A stretch of 8,612 nt of DNA from UBA7398 sp964567545 (GCA_964567545.1 CAZMNB010000051.1:1-8612); one strand, 5' to 3'; numbered from the stretch's first letter, positions 1 to 7,204 are shown. Numbers and translations: made by a program. The notes: generated by a model from the letters alone, not told the origin.

Positions 1-735
1 TCCACGAACAAGTGACTCTCTGTATGAGCTACAAACTTCTACGATTTTTTCATTGCTCGCAATGTTTAGTCTTGAACTTTCCAGGCCTAGTGCCCCTGCG
101 CGTAAATGCATGAACCGGAACAAAAGAAAGCCAATTAGGGAAAATAATAAGAAGGTACTAATTGCGGTTGTGGGATCCAATACAAATAAACCTATCGCCA
201 TGACAACTAGGAGCGATAAATCCGCAACAAGTACCATTGCCGTTGCAATAATACTTAGTACTATTAATTCAACCCCTCGAGTCACAGCATAAAGTGTTTT
301 CTGAGTAGTTCTAGTTTGAATCGTGAGTAATGATTGTGAGAGCAATTTAGAAATCAGCGTAGCCGAGATAATCGCGCCTCTACGGCTAAGGAAAAAAAGA
401 ATGCGTCTAGTAAATATTATAGATAATATCGTTCGCCCGACGAGTATAAAAACAGAACTGGCTCCAAGTAAGATGGCTTGTTTTTCGAATGTTAAATTAG
501 ATAAATGCATTAGTTCCAAAGCAGAGTTAACTCTTCCACTTGGCTGTTGAGATTGGAGTCCGGTGACTGAGAGGGCACCCAAAAGACCAATTGCTACCAC
601 ACCTAATAAATCTAACAACGCCATGAATACTTGAAAAAACGCGACACTAATCAATTTGCGCTGATCTGTTCGCGATAGTACGCGCATCGATCTACTTAAG
701 GTACTTTGTTGCCAGTGCCATTCAGTCTTATTCAA
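1..735 (-). CDS. ABC exporter, N-terminal membrane domain (partial; cut by left edge)
   Basis: This reading frame stays open from a TTG at 735 to the window edge (245 residues seen), with an in-frame TAA at 748-750. It looks like the transmembrane half of a fused exporter (membrane domain followed by ATPase), of the PglK/lipid-linked-sugar flippase kind. Residues 15-30 form a basic, polar lead-in (RVLSRTDQRK). Strongly hydrophobic segments follow at about 30-57, 87-109, 155-182 and 190-208, and then an amphipathic stretch ending in SYRESLVRG, the type of segment seen before the later membrane helices of this family. The ATPase domain (Walker A, signature motif, Walker B) should lie left of the window, because such proteins are usually near 570-600 residues. 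TTG is preferred because GGGGG lies 4 bases upstream; the in-frame ATG at 687 has no clear ribosome site and would remove 16 residues. In this cluster it probably exports or flips a lipid-linked glycan. The substrate is inferred only from context. Confidence 0.8.
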   Translation of the reverse strand, partial: MNKTEWHWQQSTLSRSMRVLSRTDQRKLISVAFFQVFMALLDLLGVVAIGLLGALSVTGLQSQQPSGRVNSALELMHLSNLTFEKQAILLGASSVFILVGRTILSIIFTRRILFFLSRRGAIISATLISKLLSQSLLTIQTRTTQKTLYAVTRGVELIVLSIIATAMVLVADLSLLVVMAIGLFVLDPTTAISTFLLFSLIGFLLFRFMHLRAGALGLESSRLNIASNEKIVEVCSSYRESLVRG

Positions 736-739
736 GATT

Positions 740-744
740 CCCCC
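740..744 (-). promoter_or_regulatory. Ribosome binding site supporting a TTG start
   Basis: GGGGG on the minus strand is separated by four bases (AATC) from the TTG at 735. An in-frame TAA at 748-750 closes the frame just upstream, so TTG 735 is the only start that uses this purine-rich site. It is short but is the best ribosome site in the area. Confidence 0.45.
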
Positions 745-778
745 AATTTAACGTGATCAAGCGATAAGCTCAATTTGT

Positions 779-787
779 ATTTTAGCA
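779..787 (-). promoter_or_regulatory. Candidate extended -10 promoter for the ABC exporter gene
   Basis: On the minus strand the sequence reads TGCTAAAAT, an extended -10 element (TG, one base, then TAAAAT, one mismatch from TATAAT). The expected transcript start would be near 772, giving a leader of about 37 bases before the TTG at 735. No good -35 hexamer is seen at 16-18 bases spacing, as is common for extended -10 promoters. This lies in the 121-bp gap after the 857-2245 gene. Such short motifs occur by chance in AT-rich DNA. Confidence 0.35.
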
Positions 788-856
788 AATATCTAAGTGT
801 GCTGTTCGCGGAATTCAATATTTTCAATTTCAACTTATCGTAGAGCTTTAGCGTAA

Positions 857-2245
857 TTAAAAATCAATGGCCTTGATTCTTCTAGATAATTCTAAAGCGT
901 ACGAATCAGGGGAGAAGAAAAGCAAATCAGAAATCCCATAATTTGAGCCCCATCCGGTAGTTTCTGTCAGGGCAATCTGGATTTGCTCTTGGAGCTCGAC
1001 GATATCATGTGCGATTGGTAAACCAGGGACATTCAACAAATCTCGTAAATGCAGATAACGCTTGAGTGCTCTTGCTGCGGTACTGCGGCTCACTCCATCA
1101 TCCGTCGCATCAATCACAACTCGTGCGCCCAGCAACATTGCTTCCAGAGCAAGTGTAGTTGGGGTTGCTATTACTAATAATGCATCTTGAAGAGAAGCGA
1201 CGAATTGCTCGGTCATTTCTGGTTGTCCAGTTTTTGGATGAATTGCTCTGACATTCTCATCTATTTCTATAGCAAGGTCATGCATCGCTTGGTTACTATC
1301 ACCGATTCTTTCTATTCGGTGTGGATGCTGGCGATAAACCAATTTTCTCCCGCCAAAATCCGTCGTGGTAACGAGTTTCGTTATCAAAGTTTTCTCGTTA
1401 TGCGGAATCGAACAACCTAAGTAAAGAAAGTTCCCCTTCCGCTCCCGATACTCAGATGCACTCTTAAGAAACGGGCGGTACGTCTCAAATCTAGGGGACC
1501 CAATCACCCAAATATCATTTTTTGAAATCCCTTGAATTTGCTCTGCGTGTCGAGCGCTTTGTGCGCCCATAGCACTTATGTAAGTCGGTTTAGTCCAGAA
1601 ATTCGTCTTGCTCGACATGTTATCCCAGTTGTCCAAGGCAACGAGTGTTCTAATTCCATGCCTGTCCAATTGCGTTAACAATGGATTCAGTAAATTGTCG
1701 ACACCATTGCTTGGAATAATCACTAAATCAAAATTCGCTAATTCATGGATATTTACCAAAACATCTTGTTTTTCAATCCAAGCTGTAAGCCATTTCAAAA
1801 CGGGCTTTCTTAGGGGTGCAAAAATTAGCATGAGTCGTAAACAGCTGTAGAGGAATATTCGTAGTCTTTTAATCCGTTTCAATTGGAATTTGAATCGTTG
1901 AACAAGGTTCGAGTTGAATCTCCAATAATACCAACCTCGAAAATATCTTTCGATTTGAAAACCAAATGTGGGTGAAAGGTGGCGCCGCTCAAATAACAAC
2001 GCATCATTCAGCAAATTTGCGGAGAAATCTTCCCTGTTTAGGATTAATTCCTTTACAGGAATTGAGGAATTTGACCAGTCACCGAGATCAACTTTACTGC
2101 GATCAATGAAGATTTCTACCTTAAGGGTTGAGGCTAGCTCATTTAGGACTCCCGAATGTAGCCAAGATCTGAGGTATGTCTTTTCATGAAGAATGAATGC
2201 AATGCGAGGGATGTCTGAACTGAACAATTGATCTCCGATTCTCAT
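857..2245 (-). CDS. GT-B-fold-like protein, probable glycosyltransferase or glycerophosphotransferase-type enzyme
   Basis: I do not recognise a named family for this 462-residue soluble protein, but its C-terminal half has the layout of a GT-B transferase. Seen in order are a short beta-type segment RIAFILHEKTYL (14-25); a basic, hydrophobic stretch at 120-150 that could touch the membrane; LVALDNWDNMSSK (201-213), a WDN motif seen in polysaccharide transferases; VIGSPRF (247-253) at the likely domain junction; KLVYRQHPHR (301-310); and TPTTLALEAMLLGARVVI (361-378). This last segment resembles the nucleotide-sugar or CDP-polyol binding loop of CDP-glycerol transferases and related capsule enzymes. 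Start is ATG 2245, with no strong ribosome site. The gene follows the RmlC-like gene by 122 bp and has its own candidate -10. A role in building the same surface glycan is inferred from position. Alternatives include a polyol-phosphate transferase or a 2-epimerase-like GT-B enzyme. Confidence 0.7.
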   Translation of the reverse strand: MRIGDQLFSSDIPRIAFILHEKTYLRSWLHSGVLNELASTLKVEIFIDRSKVDLGDWSNSSIPVKELILNREDFSANLLNDALLFERRHLSPTFGFQIERYFRGWYYWRFNSNLVQRFKFQLKRIKRLRIFLYSCLRLMLIFAPLRKPVLKWLTAWIEKQDVLVNIHELANFDLVIIPSNGVDNLLNPLLTQLDRHGIRTLVALDNWDNMSSKTNFWTKPTYISAMGAQSARHAEQIQGISKNDIWVIGSPRFETYRPFLKSASEYRERKGNFLYLGCSIPHNEKTLITKLVTTTDFGGRKLVYRQHPHRIERIGDSNQAMHDLAIEIDENVRAIHPKTGQPEMTEQFVASLQDALLVIATPTTLALEAMLLGARVVIDATDDGVSRSTAARALKRYLHLRDLLNVPGLPIAHDIVELQEQIQIALTETTGWGSNYGISDLLFFSPDSYALELSRRIKAIDF

Positions 2246-2271
2246 AACATTAGAGTTCTACAAATTGAGAC

Positions 2272-2277
2272 ATCATA
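2272..2277 (-). promoter_or_regulatory. Candidate -10 box for the GT-B-like gene
   Basis: The minus strand reads TATGAT here, one mismatch from TATAAT, about 26 bases before the ATG at 2245. This would give a leader of about 20 bases. No convincing -35 hexamer lies 16-18 bases upstream, so support is weak. It overlaps the tail of the small hairpin at 2282-2296, so the gap could hold both an end signal for the upstream operon and a start signal for this gene. Confidence 0.28.
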
Positions 2278-2296
2278 AAATACCAACCGAATTGGT
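2273..2296 (-). terminator. Weak hairpin with short T-run after the RmlC-like gene
   Basis: On the minus strand ACCAA, a five-base loop TTCGG, and TTGGT can pair (2282-2296), followed by ATTTTATG. The stem is only five base pairs and the T-run only four, so this is at best a weak intrinsic terminator or attenuator. It lies about 70 bp after the stop codon at 2368. Confidence 0.25.
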
Positions 2297-2367
2297 GGAA
2301 TGAGACTTGAAAACGAATCGACAGGTGGTCCTCTGGTCCGTGCTGCTGGAGTATTGAGCGAAGCAAT

Positions 2368-2949
2368 TTATGGCTTTTCTTGCAGACACAAAGAGGGTGA
2401 CAAGACCTCGATAGAACTATCTAAAGTGAGGTCTCTTTCGGATCGGATTGTTTCCTCTAGCGGTATTGGTAAGTAAGGGGAACCCACTTTTGGGCTTACT
2501 CCGGCATCGCAATTGCCGCAAAACGCTCCGCTGGTGCGGTAGGAAATGACCGTCTCGTCCTCCAACACTAAGTAGCCAAGCGCAACACCAATTGGGATAT
2601 AAATTGACATCGGTGAATTCTGATTTACAGTTTCCTGTTGCAGAAGACTGTAAGTAGGCGAAATTTTTCTAGTATCTAATAAGAAAATTAGTGCAGCACC
2701 GCGGACCAAGGAGATTATTTTCGCAACGGCGTGTGGTTCCGCCTGGAAATGCATGCCCCTAAAAACATGTTTCTTTGATTCAGTGAAGAAATGTTCATAG
2801 GTTATGAATGGGACGGGAAAAGATCCCTCTTTCCCAGCGACATATGCCTTGAACAAGCGCCCGCGGACATCCGAGAATACGGGCATCTGCCATGTGTACA
2901 CACCGTCTATTTGACCTAGTTTTTCACTTTGGAAATCCATCTTAGTCAT
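2368..2949 (-). CDS. RmlC-like cupin (dTDP-4-dehydrorhamnose 3,5-epimerase family), active site altered
   Basis: The 193-residue length and motif order match RmlC: SDVRGRLFKAY (26-36), SKKHVFRGMHFQ (58-69), VAKII (75-79), LLDTRKISPTYS (90-101), IPIGVALGYLVLEDE (118-132) and ISYR (135-138). True RmlC inverts C3 and C5 of dTDP-4-keto-6-deoxyglucose on the way to L-rhamnose. Here the catalytic-base His of RGxH is kept (H67), as are K77 and D92. However, the usual AHGF motif is ALGY (L124 instead of His), the usual active-site Tyr position appears to be F143 in SGAFCGNCDAG, and the late (D)DPxLxIxWP motif is degraded to PKVGSPYLPI. It may therefore act on one carbon only, use another substrate, or be inactive. 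The ATG start overlaps the upstream stop by four bases (ATGA), so it is probably translationally coupled to the glycosyltransferase before it. Family assignment is firm; the reaction is not. Confidence 0.82.
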   Translation of the reverse strand: MTKMDFQSEKLGQIDGVYTWQMPVFSDVRGRLFKAYVAGKEGSFPVPFITYEHFFTESKKHVFRGMHFQAEPHAVAKIISLVRGAALIFLLDTRKISPTYSLLQQETVNQNSPMSIYIPIGVALGYLVLEDETVISYRTSGAFCGNCDAGVSPKVGSPYLPIPLEETIRSERDLTLDSSIEVLSPSLCLQEKP

Positions 2950-4079
2950 TGAGACCCGCCAATCATTTGTGAGTAAACGCTAGAGTATCGATGAATAGCC
3001 TTTTCCATACTAAAATGTTCTAATGCTAAAGTTCTGCATCGTTCTACGATATCCGGGCTAGCAACAAGTTCCGATATTTGATTCCCAATTTGGCTCAGAG
3101 AGTCATTATGGCCAACGATAATTCCAGTGCGAGATATTGGTAAAAGCATTTCCATGTCACCTAAACCTTTGCTGACAATTACTGGACGGCCAGAAGCCAA
3201 AAACTCACCAATTTTTGTGGGAGCAGCAGCGGCCAAGCTATCCATTCGTCCCTCCTTGCAAATAGCCATGCCAAAATTCGAATCCGCCACCAACTTTGGC
3301 ATATGCGAATGCCTTACGCTAATTATTAGGTCTTCCCCCACGCTTAAATTCAAATCTGGAGATTCCTCGGCACGTGCCCAAATAACTCGCAGATCCACGG
3401 TCTTTCTTATCGCATTAATTATCTGTCGGGTACGATCGATATCGTAATAGTTATTGAAAGTCCCGGACAATAGACAAACTAACTGGCCTTGGGGCATTGG
3501 AGTTGGGATGAATTTTGACGTTTGAACACAAGTAGGTATGACTTGATGAATTCTCGGAAGCATTGCATGCCGCTTCTCTAAAATTGGTAGTACCGCAGCA
3601 GTCAAGGTTGTCATGGCATGTGTATTCCTTGCCGATATGTTCTCTAGTTCTCGAGCCCCTCTTGCCGTAAGTGTATTCCACCCGGATGTCCCAATAAGTT
3701 TTCTTTGATCTGACCACAAACTGCGCACATCCCAAAGTACTGGCGCATCTACCTCGCTCCAAACTGCGGCCACTGTTGGGATGTCACTTCGCCCATGCAA
3801 AATTACTGTACTCGGGACACATTTTCGGAGTTCGTTCAACCGCAAGACGCCACCTAGTGCGCCAGTGGCTTTAAATTTTTTAGGCTTCCACTCGACCCCA
3901 GCTATTTCCATTTTTTCGACGAGACTTGGCGGAGGAACATTTTTTTCATAGGTAATTAAACAAACCCTTTTTCCTTCTTTGGCTAAACCAAGTATCAACG
4001 GAGTTATTTGGCTGGACCCGACACCTTCCTGAATTGAGTCAATCGACATGTATGTAATATCAAATTTTGGCATATTCAT
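2946..4079 (-). CDS. GT4-type glycosyltransferase (GT-B fold)
   Basis: This 377-residue protein probably transfers a sugar from a nucleotide donor onto a growing lipid-linked glycan at the inner face of the membrane. The N-terminal acceptor half starts with a beta strand, FDITYMSID (6-14), then an SSQITPLILGLAKEGKRV segment (22-39), the usual loop and helix of GT4 enzymes. The domain junction has IPTCVQTSKF (181-190), matching the PNGVDxxxF motif, then LLSGTFNNYYDID (203-215). The donor-binding half has PTKIGEFLASGRPVIV (287-302), with E292 in the position of the EX7E-type glutamate. Length is normal. ATG 4079 overlaps the previous stop by four bases; a second ATG two codons later is an alternative start. 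It lies between another glycosyltransferase and the RmlC-like gene in a coupled operon. Donor, acceptor and linkage cannot be read from sequence. Confidence 0.9.
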   Translation of the reverse strand: MNMPKFDITYMSIDSIQEGVGSSQITPLILGLAKEGKRVCLITYEKNVPPPSLVEKMEIAGVEWKPKKFKATGALGGVLRLNELRKCVPSTVILHGRSDIPTVAAVWSEVDAPVLWDVRSLWSDQRKLIGTSGWNTLTARGARELENISARNTHAMTTLTAAVLPILEKRHAMLPRIHQVIPTCVQTSKFIPTPMPQGQLVCLLSGTFNNYYDIDRTRQIINAIRKTVDLRVIWARAEESPDLNLSVGEDLIISVRHSHMPKLVADSNFGMAICKEGRMDSLAAAAPTKIGEFLASGRPVIVSKGLGDMEMLLPISRTGIIVGHNDSLSQIGNQISELVASPDIVERCRTLALEHFSMEKAIHRYSSVYSQMIGGSQ

Positions 4080-5125
4080 AAGACACTCTCAAAGACATTA
4101 TCCCAAGCCTCGAGTACCAGCGCCTCTGCATGAGTGTCCCTAATATACTGCTGACCACGCTCAACCGAATTTGCGCGCAATTCTGGCGATTCGATCATCT
4201 GAAGAATTTTCTCATACCACTCAGATGGCGTTGAACAGATTCCATCCAAATCTGTAGCGGCCATAACCCTGGAATATGCCAATGATGGCGAGGTTAAGAC
4301 TGGAAGCCCCACGCGCCACATCATAAGGAGCCGATTCTCTGCTTTTAATGGATTTAGTGCACCGTTGGGATCTAAGGGCAACACAGAAAGGTGAGATTTC
4401 TTTGCAGTAGCCACCACAGCTTCGAGACTCCATTTAGTCAATGTAAAATTCTCCCCTAGAATTTTAGGGATATCTTTAAGGATCCTCTCTGTTCCACGAT
4501 ATAAATATTTTCCAAGCACAAGCGGATAAGTAGGGTCAGTTACCATCTCAATTGCAAGTGGGTGCACCCTTGCAATCTCTTTAATTGAATCTCTAAGTTC
4601 GAGTAGGCCCTTTGCGGTGAATGGAAGCCCTTCCCACATTAATGAAGGGAAATTCCGAGATACCCCCCCATAATTGAATTCGAGGATCGGAAATTCCTCG
4701 TGAAAATCCAATATCGAGTGCACGTTATTGCAGAAGGGAAGAATTGTTGATTCTTGCTCTATGGTTTCGCAAATAACAGCCTGGGCTAGTGAACAAGCCT
4801 CTGAGACTATTTTACGGTACGGCTGCGGTACTCCTGATATCTGACCGGTTAGAACTTTTCCTGCGCCACGCGCCCAATCACGCCAGTAGTCTTCCTTGCC
4901 CAAATAACCATCCACTAGATCCAATATGACTGGTGGCCGATTTTGTTTGCGCGTCCAGGCCGCAAGGTCAGCGCGTCCCGATAGAACCAACACATCAGCT
5001 TTCGTTTCAAGATCTGTAACAACCTCGTGCCCCCGCTTATTAGCCCAATAAATCAAGCGCCTACGGTCAACTGGGTGCTTCAAGTCAAGGCTTTGGGGTG
5101 AGTAAGCAATCCTCAGTTTGGGCAC
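4076..5125 (-). CDS. GT-B glycosyltransferase, divergent N-terminal half
   Basis: A 349-residue protein, likely a second glycosyltransferase of the cluster. It starts KLRIAYSPQSLDL (3-15), and the N-terminal half continues with VILDLVDGYLG (66-76). The donor-binding half has PSLMWEGLPF (160-169) at the junction, SVLPLD (247-252), and NPLKAENRLLMMWRVGLPVL (258-277), an E/N-R-x-L-x(5)-GLPV arrangement found in GT-B enzymes where the bound nucleotide sugar sits. A Y284 in SLAYSRVM follows. The start is GTG 5125: the nearby ATG at 5127 is out of frame and stops after four codons. No clear ribosome site precedes it, so translation probably restarts after the SDR gene, whose stop is nine bases upstream. 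Its own stop overlaps the next ATG. Substrate unknown. Confidence 0.82.
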   Translation of the reverse strand: MPKLRIAYSPQSLDLKHPVDRRRLIYWANKRGHEVVTDLETKADVLVLSGRADLAAWTRKQNRPPVILDLVDGYLGKEDYWRDWARGAGKVLTGQISGVPQPYRKIVSEACSLAQAVICETIEQESTILPFCNNVHSILDFHEEFPILEFNYGGVSRNFPSLMWEGLPFTAKGLLELRDSIKEIARVHPLAIEMVTDPTYPLVLGKYLYRGTERILKDIPKILGENFTLTKWSLEAVVATAKKSHLSVLPLDPNGALNPLKAENRLLMMWRVGLPVLTSPSLAYSRVMAATDLDGICSTPSEWYEKILQMIESPELRANSVERGQQYIRDTHAEALVLEAWDNVFESVL

Positions 5126-5134
5126 ATAGAGAGT

Positions 5135-6007
5135 CTAACTTAGAGAACTAATTCTATATTCTAATGACTCATCTGGAGTCCACCCTGCAGAAAGAAGTTG
5201 CGAGCTTAAATCCACTACGATTTTCTTTTCGTGCCCAGGAACTTGGTTGGAAAAATCTAATAGTTTCTCGTTTAACCCTAGCTCGGAGCAAACTAGTTCA
5301 GATAGATTTTTTACAGTGGTCGAAATGCCAGTGCCAATATCTACATAATGGCTCAACTGCTTTTCAAGTGAAAACAATACAGCAGAAGCTACATCTGATG
5401 TATGGATCCAATCCATTTCATAATTTGGGGTTCGTATTGAAAACGGCTTTCCTTCTTTAAGTGCGGATATTAATCCGGGAATGAATCGCTCAGGCTTCTC
5501 ATTTGGTCCAAAAGCTTGGAATATTCGAAGCCAGTTAGTCTTTCTGCCAAATGATTCTCCCATTTTTTCAAGTTCAAAACCGGTTTCAATTTTGGCCTTC
5601 GAATATACATCTGCAGCCACCACCGGGGAAATATCAGCGTTACACGCCCCCGGGTTACTTCCATATTCACTCATTGTCCCCAGGCCGAGAAAAGCATCAA
5701 CGCCAAGTTCAAAACTCAGCTCCGCAAATTCTAATGTTGCAGCTTTATATTTAGAATTCAACTCACTTGTCCAAAATTTTCCATGCTCAGTATCCCAGGC
5801 GGTACTAATTACTACATTTGGCCTGGTATCCAGGAGGGCAACTCTCAGGGAATCTATATCGAAGAGGTCAGCTGTGACGTTGCCATCTAAAGCAGCCCCT
5901 ATTTGATTGCGAGCAAAAGTTACAACTTCATATCCAGCTGACCTAAAGGTTGCAGCCATAGGCCCCCCGAGGAAGCCGTGTCCTCCAAGAATTGCAATTC
6001 TTGTCAT
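5135..6007 (-). CDS. Extended SDR sugar-nucleotide reductase/epimerase
   Basis: A 290-residue NAD(P)-dependent short-chain dehydrogenase of the extended (sugar-nucleotide) type. The cofactor motif is GGHGFLG (8-14) after a hydrophobic strand. The catalytic set is visible as T111/S113 in LGTMSEYG and Y135-SKA-K139 (YxxxK). The substrate side includes RIFQAFGP (161-168) and DWIHTSDVASA (199-209), typical of NDP-sugar enzymes. It is a candidate 4-ketoreductase acting on a dTDP-4-keto-6-deoxyhexose from RmlB, perhaps after the RmlC-like protein. An epimerase or dehydratase role is not excluded, and it lacks obvious RmlD hallmarks. The ATG at 6007 has AAGGA nine bases upstream. It is the first gene of a tight four-gene operon and has a candidate promoter in the 171-bp gap after rmlB. 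Confidence 0.85.
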   Translation of the reverse strand: MTRIAILGGHGFLGGPMAATFRSAGYEVVTFARNQIGAALDGNVTADLFDIDSLRVALLDTRPNVVISTAWDTEHGKFWTSELNSKYKAATLEFAELSFELGVDAFLGLGTMSEYGSNPGACNADISPVVAADVYSKAKIETGFELEKMGESFGRKTNWLRIFQAFGPNEKPERFIPGLISALKEGKPFSIRTPNYEMDWIHTSDVASAVLFSLEKQLSHYVDIGTGISTTVKNLSELVCSELGLNEKLLDFSNQVPGHEKKIVVDLSSQLLSAGWTPDESLEYRISSLS

Positions 6008-6016
6008 TTCCTTAAA

Positions 6017-6021
6017 TCCTT
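6017..6021 (-). promoter_or_regulatory. Ribosome binding site of the SDR gene
   Basis: AAGGA on the minus strand lies nine bases before ATG 6007. A second AAGGA at 6009-6013 is too close to the start to work well. Two tandem sites of this kind are unusual, and this one decides the start. Confidence 0.55.
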
Positions 6022-6074
6022 AATCTTTTAGCGAGTTTCATCATGTTACTAACCAAATTTCAAAACTAAGACAA

Positions 6075-6083
6075 ATTCTATCA
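6075..6083 (-). promoter_or_regulatory. Candidate extended -10 promoter of the SDR-to-RmlC-like operon
   Basis: The minus strand reads TGATAGAAT, that is TG, one base, then TAGAAT (one mismatch from TATAAT). It would start transcription near 6068, about 60 bases before ATG 6007. The -35 position (ATTAAA at 17 spacing) is poor. The gap from 6008 to 6178 is AT-rich with no clear terminator after rmlB, so read-through from rmlB is also possible. Confidence 0.35.
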
Positions 6084-6178
6084 AAATGATGACTACTTTT
6101 AATCTTACTAAAAACCTTCATAATACGCCACAAGAAGAACTCAAGTATTAAATTTATGGAATTCATATGCTAATCAGG

Positions 6179-7156
6179 TTACTGTCGATTATCTGTTTTT
6201 TTTATATTACGCCACCATGGTTCGTTTTCACGGTACCAAGTAATTGTCTCCAATATTCCATGTTCAAAACTCACCTGGGGTGAGTACCCCAAAAATTTAT
6301 TAATTTTTTCATAATTGACAGAGTATCTAAAGTCATGGCCCAGGCGATCTTCAACGAACGTAATTTGACTTTCATCTTTACCCATGAGCTGAAGAATTAT
6401 TCGGGTTAGCTCGATATTAGATAAGAATTTTCCGCCGCCGATATTGTAAATCTCACCCGAAACCCCTTTAGTTAAGGCCAAAAAGATTGCCTTGCAATGA
6501 TCATCAACGTGTAACCAATCTCGAATATTTGAGCCGTTCCCGTATAAGGGCACCTTTATCCCATCCAGTAAATTGGTAATAAACAAAGGAATCAATTTCT
6601 CAGGATATTGGTGAGGGCCATAATTATTACTACACCTGGTTGTGATTATGTCAGTACCATAAGTGCGAAAAAATGTTCTTGCTAATAAATCTGCCGAAGC
6701 TTTCGATGCAGCATATGGAGAGTTAGGAAGTAATGGGAAATCCTCAGTCCACGATCCTACAGGAATTGAACCATAGACCTCATCTGTTGACACTTGAACC
6801 ATACGGATTTCTTTTGTACCACGGGTAGCTTCAAGTAGCGTATGAGTTCCCAGTACATTTGTAACAATAAAGTCTCGCGAATGATTGATAGAGCGATCCA
6901 CGTGTGATTCAGCCGCAAAATTCACGACCGCATCATTTTGCTTAAAAAGTTTACGGACTAACTCAGAATCACATATGTCGCCTTTGATGAATTCATATTC
7001 ATCAGTAGGACACCCTGATAAATTTGTTAAAGTTCCGGCGTAAGTTAAGTTGTCAAGAACGGTTAATTCATCTACCCCGGGCAGCGTTCCATCAAGGATT
7101 CGCTTGACGAAATTTGAGCCTATGAAGCCAGCCCCACCAGTAACCAAGAGTTTCAT
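6179..7156 (-). CDS. rmlB: dTDP-glucose 4,6-dehydratase RmlB
   Basis: RmlB removes water from dTDP-glucose to give dTDP-4-keto-6-deoxyglucose, the common branch point for deoxysugars. The 325-residue sequence is typical: VTGGAGFIGSNF (5-16) binds NAD+; VLDNLTYAG (33-41), FAAESHVDRSI (80-90) and VSTDEVYGS (122-130) follow, with catalytic T124, D125 and E126. YAASK (148-152) carries the YxxxK pair Y148/K152, then TRCSNNYGPHQYPEKLIP (173-190) and the substrate-side RDWLHVDDH (212-220). All key residues are present and the length is normal. Start ATG 7156 has only a weak ribosome site (GGAC seven bases upstream). It diverges from rmlA with 54 bp between the starts, so both are probably controlled from one shared region and their products work in successive steps. 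Sequence flavour is actinobacterial (inference). Confidence 0.98.
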   Translation of the reverse strand: MKLLVTGGAGFIGSNFVKRILDGTLPGVDELTVLDNLTYAGTLTNLSGCPTDEYEFIKGDICDSELVRKLFKQNDAVVNFAAESHVDRSINHSRDFIVTNVLGTHTLLEATRGTKEIRMVQVSTDEVYGSIPVGSWTEDFPLLPNSPYAASKASADLLARTFFRTYGTDIITTRCSNNYGPHQYPEKLIPLFITNLLDGIKVPLYGNGSNIRDWLHVDDHCKAIFLALTKGVSGEIYNIGGGKFLSNIELTRIILQLMGKDESQITFVEDRLGHDFRYSVNYEKINKFLGYSPQVSFEHGILETITWYRENEPWWRNIKKTDNRQ

Positions 7157-7185
7157 TTAGAAAGTCCGATTTTTTGCATAGGAGT

Positions 7186-7200
7186 AGGTTACACAGGTTA
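7186..7200. repeat. Direct repeat AGGTTA in the rmlB/rmlA divergent region
   Basis: AGGTTA occurs twice (7186-7191 and 7195-7200) at a nine-base step, with a further TAGG at 7179-7182 and GG at 7201-7202. This falls in the only intergenic space between the divergent starts and could be a control-protein site or chance. No protein is known to bind it. Confidence 0.3.
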
Positions 7201-7204
7201 GGCT
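7199..7204 (+). promoter_or_regulatory. Candidate -10 box giving a leaderless rmlA transcript
   Basis: TAGGCT fits the TANNNT form of actinobacterial -10 boxes and ends six bases before the ATG at 7211, the spacing expected when transcription starts at the A of the start codon. A weak TTGCAT (7174-7179) sits 19 bases upstream. No good Shine-Dalgarno sequence precedes ATG 7211, which agrees with a leaderless message. Unproven. Confidence 0.35.

Noticed and set aside
53..550. Two plus-strand open frames (53-292, 323-550)
   Set aside because: They lie opposite the ABC membrane-domain gene, whose frame gives a coherent hydrophobic protein; the plus-strand products have no recognisable features.
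3451..3762. A 103-residue minus-strand frame with many Cys and His
   Set aside because: It is an out-of-frame shadow inside the GT4 gene, whose frame has the GT-B motifs.
5481..5906. A 141-residue plus-strand open frame
   Set aside because: It is antisense to the SDR gene, whose catalytic motifs are all in the minus-strand frame; no ribosome site was seen.
6041..6121. Small minus-strand frame of 26 residues, a possible leader peptide upstream of the SDR gene
   Set aside because: It has no good ribosome site, overlaps the candidate promoter, and has no run of regulatory codons or following terminator/antiterminator hairpins.
6086..6151. Small plus-strand frame of 21 residues in the rmlB/SDR gap
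   Set aside because: Too short, no ribosome site, and alone on its strand in this block; likely chance in AT-rich DNA.
6152..6172. Near-palindrome around GAATTC after rmlB, considered as a terminator
   Set aside because: The arms are short, AT-rich and interrupted, and no T-run follows on the minus strand.
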